Notes: generated by a model not told the origin, from the sequence alone. Shown: positions 27,271-36,236, numbered from the stretch's first letter. The stretch: DNA of 64,000 bases from Amycolatopsis sp. A133 (GCF_031082405.1 NZ_JAVHJU010000043.1:186001-250000); one strand, 5' to 3'. Numbers and translations are program-made.

Positions 27271-28194
27271 TCACCGCCCGGGCTTCCTGGCGACGACCAG
27301 GACGTAGTCGGCTTGGGCCATGGGCTGCCCGGCCACCCGCTGACCGACCTCGTCGAGCAGGTACTTGCGGTACGTCGGGTAGATCATCCGGCTGATGCGG
27401 GCCTTGAACACGGGGTCGTCGATCCGGCTGACCATGTAGCGCCGCCACGGTTCCCACACGTCGTCCCGGATCGACCGGATCGTCACGTCGGTGAAACCGA
27501 GCGCGGTCAGCCGGCGGCTGTACTCCTCCGCGGGGTACCAGTTCTCCTTCGACGTCCCGTTGAAGAAGCCGTCCTGTTCCCACTTGCGTTTGGCGACCGT
27601 CGAGGCCTGACCTTCCTGCGCGGCCAGCGGGATGATGTCGGACACCGCGAAGATGCCACCGGGCCGCAGCACCCGGAAGGCGTGTTCGAGGAACTTCTGG
27701 CGTGGCGCGAACTGGACCAGCGCTTCGATCGACACCACCTTGTCGAAGGTCTCGGGCCCGAACGTCAGCTCGGTCGCCGAACCCTCCAGGAACTTCACCC
27801 GGTCCCCGACCCCCTTGGCCTGAGCCAGCCGTCGTGCCTCGCGAACGTGCACCGGGGTGATGTTCACGCCGACGATCTCGGCCACTCCGGTGGTCTCCAA
27901 CCAGCGCAGGTCCTGTTCGCCGTAGCCGAAACCGGCGTCGAGGACCCGGTCACCGGGCTTGAGCTCGGCGGCCCGGCCGACCAGGTCGACCATCGCCTCA
28001 CACGCGTCGTCGACGACCTCGCAACCGTCCACCCAGTACCCGAAGTTCAGGTAGCGGGTTCGCTCGGTGAGCAACAGGAAATCCCAGACCTCGCAGATCC
28101 GCCGGGCCCTGGCCGTCCCCGTCGCGAACTCGGCCTGCAGCAACTTGCCCAGCAGCTGGATTTCCTTCAACAGCGGGTACTTCGTCGTCGGCAT
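27271..28194 (-). CDS. SAM-dependent methyltransferase (UbiE/gamma-tocopherol MT-like)
   Basis: 307 residues with SAM motif I LDAGFGYGEQDLRWLE, motif II IVGVNITPVHVREARR, DKVVSIEALVQFAP and FRVLRPGGIFAVSDI. It resembles the small-molecule methyltransferases of polyketide and sugar tailoring and of prenyl-substrate C-methylation, but I cannot assign N-, O- or C-methyl transfer. It is transcribed toward ispG with 43 bp between them and is probably co-expressed. The 760-bp upstream gap separates it from the divergent XRE/NB-ARC regulator and holds several dyads. Confidence 0.85.
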   Translation of the reverse strand: MPTTKYPLLKEIQLLGKLLQAEFATGTARARRICEVWDFLLLTERTRYLNFGYWVDGCEVVDDACEAMVDLVGRAAELKPGDRVLDAGFGYGEQDLRWLETTGVAEIVGVNITPVHVREARRLAQAKGVGDRVKFLEGSATELTFGPETFDKVVSIEALVQFAPRQKFLEHAFRVLRPGGIFAVSDIIPLAAQEGQASTVAKRKWEQDGFFNGTSKENWYPAEEYSRRLTALGFTDVTIRSIRDDVWEPWRRYMVSRIDDPVFKARISRMIYPTYRKYLLDEVGQRVAGQPMAQADYVLVVARKPGR

Positions 28195-28294
28195 GTCACA
28201 TCCCGGGTTGCGCTGAAAATGGTTTCCCCATGGCTCGTCGACGCGTTCATCGCCGAGAAAGTGTGTCGCGACCCGAAGCTAGCAGGAACGTGAT

Positions 28295-28369
28295 TTGTTC
28301 GAGTGCGAACGCGGCTGCCCGAAAACCACGTGGTGCGCCCTGTTCGAGCATCCAGCCGGCGCACTCGAA
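28295..28369. promoter_or_regulatory. Cluster of GTTCGAG/CTCGAAC dyads and an ACCACGTGGT palindrome
   Basis: Upstream of the methyltransferase start: GTTCG-AGTG-CGAAC at 28295-28308, the perfect 10-bp palindrome ACCACGTGGT at 28324-28333, and GTTCGAG (28341-28347) paired with CTCGAAC (28363-28369). Three dyads within 75 bp suggest binding sites controlling the methyltransferase-ispG unit. No protein is assigned. Confidence 0.45.
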
Positions 28370-28607
28370 CGCTCGCACCCGCGGCGACAGGCACCCGGTA
28401 CCAGCCCGAAAGTACCGACCCGGCGCATTCCGCGGCCGGAGAACCGACCGGTAACCCCATTCGGCGCAACCGCCGGCCCACCACCGCCCGAGCTGCGGAT
28501 TCAGCTGTGGCTGAACAGTCTTGCCGGACGATCCGCGCTGTGCCAACCTGGCCGAGAGGGCCGATACCTGGACAGCACCGGCCGCGTTGTCCGGGCCGGA
28601 CCGGACG

Positions 28608-28652
28608 GGGGGGATATTCGTGCACCGGCCGCAGCCGGTGACATATCCCCCC
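28608..28652. promoter_or_regulatory. Long nested inverted repeat in the divergent promoter gap
   Basis: Outer arms GGGGGGATAT (28608-28617) and ATATCCCCCC (28643-28652) are perfect; inner arms CACCGGC (28623-28629) and GCCGGTG (28634-28640) close on a CGCA loop, giving 17 base pairs with an unequal internal bulge. It lies about 300 bp upstream of the XRE/NB-ARC gene and 410 bp from the methyltransferase start. No T-run follows, so an operator, attenuator or extruding hairpin is as likely as a terminator. Confidence 0.6.
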
Positions 28653-28957
28653 AGGACGATTGCGGCGAAGCTGTTGCACAGGTCAGACGGCCGCTGTCAC
28701 GATTCGTAATCGACCCGTGAACGCCGACAGGCGGGGTCTCAGTACAATCCGGGGGGCCGGCATGATTGTTTCTTCTTCGTCGCTTCGGGGGCACGACCGA
28801 CCGGGTATCGCGCCCGGTTGACGACAACAGCGAGTCTCGATGCACTGCGCTGCGTCGCTTCTGTCGACCGGCACAGCACGTTCCGGACGCGTCCAGCAGG
28901 ACGCCACATCCGGCGATCAATGGTGCTCAGCTACACACGTACGTCGGAGATCGTCAC

Positions 28958-30625
28958 ATGGATCCATCTTTCGGGGGCGCCGGAAATCGGCGTGATGGAG
29001 AGTTCGCCGGCCTGATCCGCACCCTTCGTGTGCAGGCCGGTCTCACACAGGAGGAACTGGCCGATCGCGCGGGACTGGGTGTCCGCACCATCAGCGATCT
29101 CGAACGAGGCAAAACCGGGAAACCACAACGCAATTCCGTGGCACTGCTCGCCGAAGCCCTCGGCCTGCGAGGCGACGGCGTCGAGCGCTTCCACCGGCTC
29201 GCCCGCAACACGGCGGCCGCCCCGTCGCCCACCGACGCCGATCCACCGCTCGGCGAGGCGCCGGACACCGCACGGCGCCGTCCGGTCTCGGCGGCGCCGA
29301 TCGGCAGAGCCGGCCTGATCGACCACGTGTCGGCGGCGCTGCTCGACGTCCCGGCGATCACCGGCGGGCCACGCCTCGTCGTGCTCGCCGGCGGCCCCGG
29401 TTCCGGCAAGACCGCTGTCGCCACGCACGTGGCGGCACACCTGCGCGACCACTTCCCGGACGGGCAGTACTACGTCGACGCCGCCGACGCGGACCCGGAG
29501 CTCCTGGTCGACCGGGTGTCGCGTTCGTTCGGCATCGAGCCGGCGTGCGGCCCGGCCACGTTCGAGGACCGGGCGATGCGGCTTCGCGCCGTGCTTCGTG
29601 ACCGGCGGGCACTTCTGGTGCTGGACAACGTCTTCGACGAGGCGCAACTGCGTCCGCTGCTGGCCGCCGACGACGACGCCGCCTGCGCGATCATCGCCGT
29701 GTCGTGGCGACGGCTCAGCGCCATCGTGGGCGTCCGGACCATCCCGGTCCCGCCGCTCGACCCCGGGTCCGCGGCCGATCTGTTCATCGCCGCCGGCCGC
29801 CGGCCGGTGAACGCCGGCGACCGGGACACCATCGCCTGGCTGACGTTGCAGTGCGATCACCTGCCGCTCGCGGTGTGGATCGCCGGCACCAAGGCCGCCG
29901 ACAGACCGCACATATCGTTGCAGCGCCAGGCCGAACGGCTGCGGCAACCGGCGAGCCGGCTGAACCGACTGGTCGTCGGCGACCGCAGCGTCCGGGCCTC
30001 GTTCGGCAACTACTACCGCAGGCTCGATCCCCCGCAACAGCGGGCGTTCCGGCTGATGGGCACGGTCGACGTCCCGTCGTTCCCGGCGTGGGCCGCGGCC
30101 GCCACCCTCGACGTGCCGCTGGACGAGGCCGAAGAACTCCTGGACCGCCTGGTCGAGACGAACCTGTTCGAGGTGGCGGGCACGGACGAAACCGGCACCG
30201 TCCGCTACCGGCTGCCGAGCCTGCTGCGGGCCTTCGCCCAGGAGGTCTCCCAGCACGACGACTCCGCGAAAGCCCGGCGCAGCGCGCTCCGCCGCGCCGT
30301 GACCGCGTGGTACGTGCTGTCCGAAATCGCCGAGCGCGCACTGTCCGGGTCCGTTCCCCGGCCGGCGATACCCATCCGGCTCGGCGGGCACTGGGCCGTG
30401 ACCGATCTGGTGCAAGGCGACCCCACGGCCTGGTTGCGCTCGGAACGCCAGGCCTTGTCGATGGTGCTCCGCCAAGCCGGCCGTGCCGGGATCGCGATGC
30501 GGGACAGCGACACCCCACCGGCCGGCCGGCACGTGCGCACCGGTCAGCACGACGACCACGTCAACGGCCACACGAACGGCCACGCGAACGGCCGCGTCAA
30601 CGGTCACCGCCGGGCACACGGCTGA
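28958..30625 (+). CDS. XRE-type regulator with NB-ARC ATPase domain
   Basis: 555 residues. Residues 15-80 form a Cro/C1 helix-turn-helix (LRVQAGLTQEELADRAGLGV, ISDLERGKTGKP); a P-loop GGPGSGKT at 145-152 begins an NB-ARC/AAA module (LLVLDNVFDEAQLRPLL), followed by a helical arm. Unlike SARPs it has no BTAD or TPRs. It ends in an unusual His-Gly-Asn repeat tail. ATG 28958 is supported by GGAGA 7 bp upstream; the longer frame from 28766 is not. It directly precedes the terpene cyclase operon (227 bp) and is a likely cluster regulator. Confidence 0.85.
   Translation: MDPSFGGAGNRRDGEFAGLIRTLRVQAGLTQEELADRAGLGVRTISDLERGKTGKPQRNSVALLAEALGLRGDGVERFHRLARNTAAAPSPTDADPPLGEAPDTARRRPVSAAPIGRAGLIDHVSAALLDVPAITGGPRLVVLAGGPGSGKTAVATHVAAHLRDHFPDGQYYVDAADADPELLVDRVSRSFGIEPACGPATFEDRAMRLRAVLRDRRALLVLDNVFDEAQLRPLLAADDDAACAIIAVSWRRLSAIVGVRTIPVPPLDPGSAADLFIAAGRRPVNAGDRDTIAWLTLQCDHLPLAVWIAGTKAADRPHISLQRQAERLRQPASRLNRLVVGDRSVRASFGNYYRRLDPPQQRAFRLMGTVDVPSFPAWAAAATLDVPLDEAEELLDRLVETNLFEVAGTDETGTVRYRLPSLLRAFAQEVSQHDDSAKARRSALRRAVTAWYVLSEIAERALSGSVPRPAIPIRLGGHWAVTDLVQGDPTAWLRSERQALSMVLRQAGRAGIAMRDSDTPPAGRHVRTGQHDDHVNGHTNGHANGRVNGHRRAHG
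30560..30607 (+). repeat. Four tandem 12-bp repeats encoding an NGH-rich tail
   Basis: Units GTCAACGGCCAC, ACGAACGGCCAC, GCGAACGGCCGC, GTCAACGGTCAC near the 3' end of the regulator gene encode V/T/A-N-G-H repeats. Copy number of such units changes easily by slippage. Confidence 0.8.
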
Positions 30626-30852
30626 CCGCTCGGTCTCGCCACCGGGAACGCTGAAGGCAACCCCGCACACCACGAATTGCCGACTTTGCCGCACGACACC
30701 ACCGGCACAGCCGGACAACACCACGTCAACCCCGGTTTTCCGGTGACCGCAGCCACCGCATGATTCGTGCGGCCGCTGTCCAGTCCACCGCCGGGCCGCA
30801 ACCGTAGGGTCGGTCGCGATGGTCACCTGATACCGCCTCGGCACCGAGGATC

Positions 30853-32592
30853 GTGAGATTCGGAGTCTTCGTGAACAAGCCGGTCATCGCTGCACAAGCA
30901 ACCGATCCGGGAGCGGCCGACGCCGCCACCAAAGCCATCGAGTACCTGTACGCGCGTCAGCGCGCGGACGGTGCCTGGACGGACCGCCTCTCGTCGTCGA
31001 CGGTCTCGACCGCACTGGGATTGCTGTCGCTCGACCGCGCCGACCGCCAAGCTCACCGCGACCGGATCGCCCGCGGGATCGACTGGCTCAAACGCAACCA
31101 GCGCGCAGACGGCGGCTGGAGCATGGCCGACGACAACCCGCCGAGCAGCCCGGGGATGACCTCCTTCGCCATCGCGGCGCTGTACGGTCTCGACCGGGAA
31201 GGCTCGGCCGGCCTGATCGAGCGGGGAAAGCAGTTCATCGACGGCAACGGCGGCTACACGGTCATCCCCGGCATGCGCGACAAGGGCCCGAAGACGTGGC
31301 CGGCCGCGGCGCCGATCGCTTGGTCGCTCGTCGGCCTCAAGGACGTCAGCGAGCAGCCGCCGCAGGCGGTCGAGGCCATCCTGCTGCCGGCTTGGCTGCG
31401 CAACAAGGTGTCCATCGCGCTGCCCGCCATCCTGGCGCTGGGCATCATGCAGGCCCGGGCCCGCACGTCCAGCCTGCCGCGCCGGCTGCTGCAGCGGGTG
31501 GCCGAACCGAAAGCGCTGGCCTGGCTGCGATCCGCACTCGGCCCCAACGGCGGTGTCGAGGAATGCGCGATGCTGTCCGCACTGATCTTCCTCGGCTTGC
31601 ACTCCGCCGGTGTCGGCGAGGACATCCAGCAGGCGTCGCTGAAGTACCTGCTGGACAACCAGCGTGAGGACGGCTCCTGGCCGATCGACCGCGACCTGGA
31701 GATCGCGGTCACCTGCTACACGGTGCTGGCCCTGGCGGAGTTCGGCGACACCGCCGACGAGCCGAGGCTGCGGCCGACCCGCGACTTCCTGTTGTCCACG
31801 CAGTGGACCGAGCCGTTCACGCCGCTCGGCATCCCGGCCGGCGGCTGGTCGTGGAACGTCCCGTCGGGCTGGCCCGAGTCCGAGGACACCGCGGTCGTGC
31901 TGAGCACGTTGAAACTGCTCGGCCTGGACAACACCCATCCGGCCGTCGCACAGGGGCTGCGCTGGCTCCACTCACGACAGAACCGCGACGGATCGTGGTC
32001 GGAGTGGGTGCGCAACTCTTCCCTGCTGAACGACAAACCCTGCGTCGGCGTGACCGCGCACGTGATCATGGCGCTCGACCAGCACGGCGACCCGCGCGGC
32101 CCGCGCACGCCGATCGGCAAGGCCCTGCGGTACTTCCGGCGCGTCCAGCACCCCGACGGCGCCAGTCCGTCGCTGTGGTTCCGGGATTCCGTCCACGGCA
32201 CCGCGAAGCTGCTCGAGACCTACGCCGAACTCGGCGCCGCATCCGATCCGGCGGCGGTGCGGGCACGCGAATGGCTGCTGGCCAACCAGCGCCCGGACGG
32301 AGCGTGGCCCCTCACGGTCGAAGTCGGCGTCGAAGGCGGCACGGCCGAAGAGACCGGGTGGGCGGTCTACTCGTTGCTCCGAGCCGGCGTGCCGGCGACC
32401 GATGACGCCATCGTCCGTGGGGTGAAGTGGCTGGTGGACAACCAGAACGCGGACGGGACGTGGACGCCGAGCCCGGTCGGGCTGTACTTCGAGGACCTCT
32501 GCTACAACGACGACCTGATCGCGCACGCATACGCGCTGCGCGCGCTGGGGCGTTGGCTGAAGTGCGTCGGCCACCCGGACACCCCGGCATGA
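30853..32592 (+). CDS. Squalene-hopene-cyclase-family terpene cyclase with ESED in place of DXDD
   Basis: 579 residues, nearly the full length of squalene-hopene cyclases. Six QW motifs (Q-x3-G-x-W) are visible near residues 36-42, 83-89, 270-276, 376-382, 479-485 and 531-537, and the C-terminus (CYNDDLIAHAYALRALGRW) matches the family end. The catalytic DXDDTA block aligns with PESEDTAVVL at 341-350, so the central acid is Glu344 and the first is Glu342. It should protonate and cyclise a linear polyprenyl or its epoxide. GTG 30853 is used; GTG 30871 has a better-placed GGAG. Its stop overlaps the P450 start (ATGA). Confidence 0.85.
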   Translation: MRFGVFVNKPVIAAQATDPGAADAATKAIEYLYARQRADGAWTDRLSSSTVSTALGLLSLDRADRQAHRDRIARGIDWLKRNQRADGGWSMADDNPPSSPGMTSFAIAALYGLDREGSAGLIERGKQFIDGNGGYTVIPGMRDKGPKTWPAAAPIAWSLVGLKDVSEQPPQAVEAILLPAWLRNKVSIALPAILALGIMQARARTSSLPRRLLQRVAEPKALAWLRSALGPNGGVEECAMLSALIFLGLHSAGVGEDIQQASLKYLLDNQREDGSWPIDRDLEIAVTCYTVLALAEFGDTADEPRLRPTRDFLLSTQWTEPFTPLGIPAGGWSWNVPSGWPESEDTAVVLSTLKLLGLDNTHPAVAQGLRWLHSRQNRDGSWSEWVRNSSLLNDKPCVGVTAHVIMALDQHGDPRGPRTPIGKALRYFRRVQHPDGASPSLWFRDSVHGTAKLLETYAELGAASDPAAVRAREWLLANQRPDGAWPLTVEVGVEGGTAEETGWAVYSLLRAGVPATDDAIVRGVKWLVDNQNADGTWTPSPVGLYFEDLCYNDDLIAHAYALRALGRWLKCVGHPDTPA

Positions 32593-33899
32593 GGACGGCC
32601 ACCGGCCTGCCGCCGGGGCCCGCCTTGCCGGCGATGGCGCAGACCATCCTGTCCGTCACCAAGCCTCTGGCGTACGCCGAGACGTGCCGCCGGAAGTACG
32701 GCGACATCTTCACGATGCGCGTCTTCCCGGTCGGGAAAGTCGTGTGCGTGTCGGACGTCGGCGTCATCCGGGACATCGTCACGTCGGACGGCACCGTGTT
32801 CCGGGCCGGCGAAGCGAACAGCGTGATCGAGTTCGTGGTCGGCCGCCACTCACTGCTCTTGCTGGACGGCGGCGAGCACATCCGGCGCCGCCGGGTGCTG
32901 CTGCCGCCGTTCCGCGGGGCCAGTGTCCGGCGGCACGAGCAGAGCATCGGCGAGATCGTCGCCGACTGCGTGCGGCGCTGGCCGGGCGGCCGGCCGATCC
33001 CCCTGCTGCCGCGGATGCAGGAGATCACGCTCGAGATCATGATGCGGTCGGTGTTCGGCATCTCCGACCTCGACCGGCTGGCCGGTTTGCGCGCGCTGGT
33101 GCCCCGGCTGCTGCACATGAACCCGGCGATCATGCTGTTCCCGTCGTTGCGCCGCGACCTCGGTCCCCGCAGCCCGGGTGGCCGCTTCGCCAGGATCAAG
33201 CGGGGCGTCGACGAGATCATCCACCAGGAGATCGCCCGGCGGCGGCACACCCCGTCGTCCGGTCGCGACGACGTGCTCTCCGGGCTGATGAACATCAGGG
33301 ACGAGGACGGCGCCCCGCTGAGCGACGGGGAACTGCGCGACCACCTGGTGACGTTGCTGGCCGTCGGCCACGAGACCACGGCGACCTCCCTGTCCTGGAT
33401 CTTCGAACGGCTGGTCCGGCACCCGCGGGTGCTCGACCGGCTGCGCGCCGAGACCGGCGGGGCCGCCTCCGGCGGATCGGGGTACGTGGACGCCGTGATC
33501 AACGAGACCCTGCGCCTGCGGCCGGTGGTCACCGACATCGCGAGGGTCACCAGCGCCGACGCCCGCGTGGGCGGCTACGACGTACCCCGCGGAACGATGG
33601 TCGCCCTTTCCCTCTCCGCGATCCACCGGTCGCCGGACCAGTTCTCCGCACCGGAGGTGTTCCGGCCGGAGCGGTTCACCGACGGCGAGGCGGCGCACGA
33701 CGTCTTCCTGCCGTTCGGCGGTGGTCCGCACCGGTGCCTCGGCGCGAGCTTCGCCATGACGGTGATGCGCCGGGTCGTTCCCGGCATCATCGCCGAGCTC
33801 GACGTCCGTGCCGCACGTCCCGAGCCGGAAAGCGCACGCCTCACCGGCCCGGTGCTCACGCCCGCGCGCGGTGCGGAAGTCGTCGTGAGCCGAAGGTGA
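32589..33899 (+). CDS. Cytochrome P450
   Basis: 436 residues, longer than most actinomycete P450s and with an LPPGPALP proline hinge like CYP110/plant-type enzymes. I-helix LLAVGHETTATSLSW keeps the acid-alcohol pair; ETLRLRP is the ExxR; heme loop FGGGPHRCLGASF carries the cysteine ligand. Translationally coupled to the cyclase upstream (ATGA) and followed 24 bp later by the polyprenyl synthase, so a terpene skeleton is the likely substrate. It needs a ferredoxin partner; the one fused to DXS in this cluster is a candidate. Confidence 0.95.
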   Translation: MRTATGLPPGPALPAMAQTILSVTKPLAYAETCRRKYGDIFTMRVFPVGKVVCVSDVGVIRDIVTSDGTVFRAGEANSVIEFVVGRHSLLLLDGGEHIRRRRVLLPPFRGASVRRHEQSIGEIVADCVRRWPGGRPIPLLPRMQEITLEIMMRSVFGISDLDRLAGLRALVPRLLHMNPAIMLFPSLRRDLGPRSPGGRFARIKRGVDEIIHQEIARRRHTPSSGRDDVLSGLMNIRDEDGAPLSDGELRDHLVTLLAVGHETTATSLSWIFERLVRHPRVLDRLRAETGGAASGGSGYVDAVINETLRLRPVVTDIARVTSADARVGGYDVPRGTMVALSLSAIHRSPDQFSAPEVFRPERFTDGEAAHDVFLPFGGGPHRCLGASFAMTVMRRVVPGIIAELDVRAARPEPESARLTGPVLTPARGAEVVVSRR

Positions 33900-33922
33900 C
33901 CTCATCCGAAAGAAGGACGCGA

Positions 33923-34939
33923 ATGCACAGTGTTGACGCGCACGGCGCGGCGATGGCGCAACCGGACGACGCCTCGTTCCGGCAGCGGATCAGGCTCGGC
34001 CTTGCCGAACGGTGGCACCCGGACGGTGACCTCCTCGACGGCGTCTGCCACTACGCGCTGGTGCCGGCCGGCAAGCTGTTCCGCTCGACCCTGCTGATCG
34101 AGTCCGCGCTCGCGGTGGGCGGCGATCCCGCGGTCGTCTACCCGGCCGCGATGGGCGCCGAATGCGGGCACGTGGCCAGCCTGATCCACGACGACATCAT
34201 CGACGGCGACCAGATCCGGCGGGGCCGGGCCTCGGTCCAGCACAAGTACGGTGTCGACAACGCGATCATCGCGGGCGACGCGCTGATCTTCGACCTGTTC
34301 GCCAGCCTGGGCGAGTGCCAGGGCACCGGCGCGCCGGACAGCCGCGTAGTCTGGGCGCTGCGGGTGGTGGCGCAGTGCGGCATCGACCTGTGCCGCGGCC
34401 AGAGCATGGAGGCGGAGATCTGCGACCGGCTCGACTTCGCGCTCGATTCCTACCTGACCATGGCCCGGCTCAAGACCGCCGCGCTGTTCCGGGCCGCGTG
34501 CGGCTGCGGCGCCATCCTCGCCGGCGGCGAGCCGGCCGCGGTGGAGTCGCTGAACACCTACGCCCTGGACTTCGGCACCGCGTTCCAGATCCACGACGAC
34601 GTGCTGTCCTACATCGCCGACACCGAGCGCATGGGCAAGCCCGACACCAGCGACGTGCGCAACGGCCGGATCACCTTCCCGGTCGCGCTCGCGTACCAGT
34701 CGGCCGCCGCCGGGCAGCGGCGCGCCATCCGGTCGGTGCTGTCCGACGACGGCGACCCGATCGAGAAGAGGGCCGCCATGGCGGACATCCTCACCACGAC
34801 CGGAGCTCTCGACCAGGCCACCACCGCGGCCCGCGAGTACGCCGACTCCGCGATCAAGGCGTTGCACGAACTGCCGCACACCCCGAGCCGCGACCGGCTC
34901 ACGGAGTTCGCCGAGCTCGCGATCAGCCGCGACCACTGA
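33923..34939 (+). CDS. Polyprenyl diphosphate synthase (trans-type)
   Basis: 338 residues of the trans-isoprenyl diphosphate synthase family. The first Asp-rich motif is DDIID in LIHDDIIDGDQIRRG; the second is DDVLS in FQIHDDVLSYIAD, with Ser for the last Asp; GKPDTSDVRNGRITFP is the conserved lid segment. The residue five places before the first motif is Ala, as in medium/long-chain synthases, which hints at products longer than FPP (C20 or more). ATG 33923 follows AGAAGGA. It sits between the two P450s and should supply the cyclase. Confidence 0.93.
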   Translation: MHSVDAHGAAMAQPDDASFRQRIRLGLAERWHPDGDLLDGVCHYALVPAGKLFRSTLLIESALAVGGDPAVVYPAAMGAECGHVASLIHDDIIDGDQIRRGRASVQHKYGVDNAIIAGDALIFDLFASLGECQGTGAPDSRVVWALRVVAQCGIDLCRGQSMEAEICDRLDFALDSYLTMARLKTAALFRAACGCGAILAGGEPAAVESLNTYALDFGTAFQIHDDVLSYIADTERMGKPDTSDVRNGRITFPVALAYQSAAAGQRRAIRSVLSDDGDPIEKRAAMADILTTTGALDQATTAAREYADSAIKALHELPHTPSRDRLTEFAELAISRDH

Positions 34940-34967
34940 CCCGGATCACCGCCGACAGGAGCAGCAG

Positions 34968-36236
34968 ATGCCGTCGTTGAAGGTTCTGCGCCTCAACACC
35001 CGGATACACGCCCAGCGGGCGGTCATCCGGGCCCTCGCCCGGACCGGCGACCTCTACAGCCAGCTGCTCGCCGGGCAGCACCTGGCCGACCCGTACCCGG
35101 TCTACGAGCGGATCCGGGCCCGCGGCCCGCTGCACCGGAGCCGGCTGGGGTTCCACCTGATCACCTCGCACGCGCTGTGCAACCAGGTGGTGCGGGACCC
35201 CCGGTTCGGCATGCGCACCCGCAAGGGCACTTCGCTGGGCTTCGAGAAGTCGCAGTACGAGGCGGCCGGGCCGCTGCTCAACTCGTTCTCCGAGACCGAT
35301 CCGCCCGACCACACCCGGTTGCGTCAGGTCGTCGCGCCGGCGTTCCGGCCGAAGCAGGTCCGGGAGTACCGGGTCGGCGTCGAGAAACTGGCGCACGAGT
35401 TGCTGGACAAGGTGGCCGGCCGCGCCGAGTTCGACCTCATCGCCGACTTCGCCGCGCCGCTGCCGATCGCGGTGATCGCCGACCTGCTCGGGCTGTCCGG
35501 CCAGGACGTCGACACCGAACGGTTCGCGCGGTTCGGCGCGTTGTTCGGGCAGCTGTTCGACGGGTTGCGCAGCAGCGAACAGGCCGACGAGCTCAAGGCC
35601 GCGACGCGGGAGCTGAGCGAGCTGTTCGAGCGGCTCATGCGGGAACGCCGTGTCTCGTCGGGAACGGATCTGATCAGCGTGCTGTCCCGGGCGGAGTCGG
35701 CCGGCACGGTCACGGCCGACGAGCTGATCTCCGCGTGCCAGGTGCTGCTGCTCGCGGGGTTCGAGACAGCGGTGAACCTGATCGGCAACGGCGTGCTGGC
35801 CCTGTTCGACCACCCGGACCAGCGGGCGATCGTCCGTGACGACCTCGGCCTGATGCCACGCGTGGTCGAGGAGGTTCTCCGCTTCGACCCACCCGTCCAG
35901 TCCAACATGCGGATCAGCCACGACAACCTCGAGCTGGCCGGCGTGCCGTTCAAACCGGACACGCCGGTGCTCATGCTCCTCGGCGCCGCCAACCGTGACC
36001 CCGAGGCCTACGCCGCACCGCACCGCTTCGACGTGACCCGTACCGGCGAACCGGAACACCTGGCCTTCTCCGGCGGGATGCACTACTGCATCGGCGCGTC
36101 TCTCGCCCGGATGGAAGGCGAGGTGGCTCTTCGAGCACTGCTGGAGCGCATGCCGGACCTGCGGCCCGCCGGACCCGCGCAACGGCGCCACAGCGCGGCC
36201 ATGCGCGGGCTGTGGCGCTTTCCGGTACGGCCCTAG
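34968..36236 (+). CDS. Cytochrome P450
   Basis: 422 residues of the bacterial CYP107/105-like type: SETDPPDHTRLRQVV C-helix region, I-helix LLLAGFETAVNL, ExxR in EEVLRFDPP, heme loop FSGGMHYCIGASLARME. Last gene of the cyclase operon, 28 bp after the polyprenyl synthase. Its TAG stop lies within the CTAG target duplication of the adjacent IS5-family element, yet the protein ends normally (RFPVRP), so the insertion left it intact. Confidence 0.95.
   Translation: MPSLKVLRLNTRIHAQRAVIRALARTGDLYSQLLAGQHLADPYPVYERIRARGPLHRSRLGFHLITSHALCNQVVRDPRFGMRTRKGTSLGFEKSQYEAAGPLLNSFSETDPPDHTRLRQVVAPAFRPKQVREYRVGVEKLAHELLDKVAGRAEFDLIADFAAPLPIAVIADLLGLSGQDVDTERFARFGALFGQLFDGLRSSEQADELKAATRELSELFERLMRERRVSSGTDLISVLSRAESAGTVTADELISACQVLLLAGFETAVNLIGNGVLALFDHPDQRAIVRDDLGLMPRVVEEVLRFDPPVQSNMRISHDNLELAGVPFKPDTPVLMLLGAANRDPEAYAAPHRFDVTRTGEPEHLAFSGGMHYCIGASLARMEGEVALRALLERMPDLRPAGPAQRRHSAAMRGLWRFPVRP

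Noticed and set aside
28625..28957. Longer N-terminus for the XRE/NB-ARC regulator starting at 28766
   Set aside because: The extra 64 codons read as non-coding sequence, while ATG 28958 has a good GGAGA site and starts just before the HTH.
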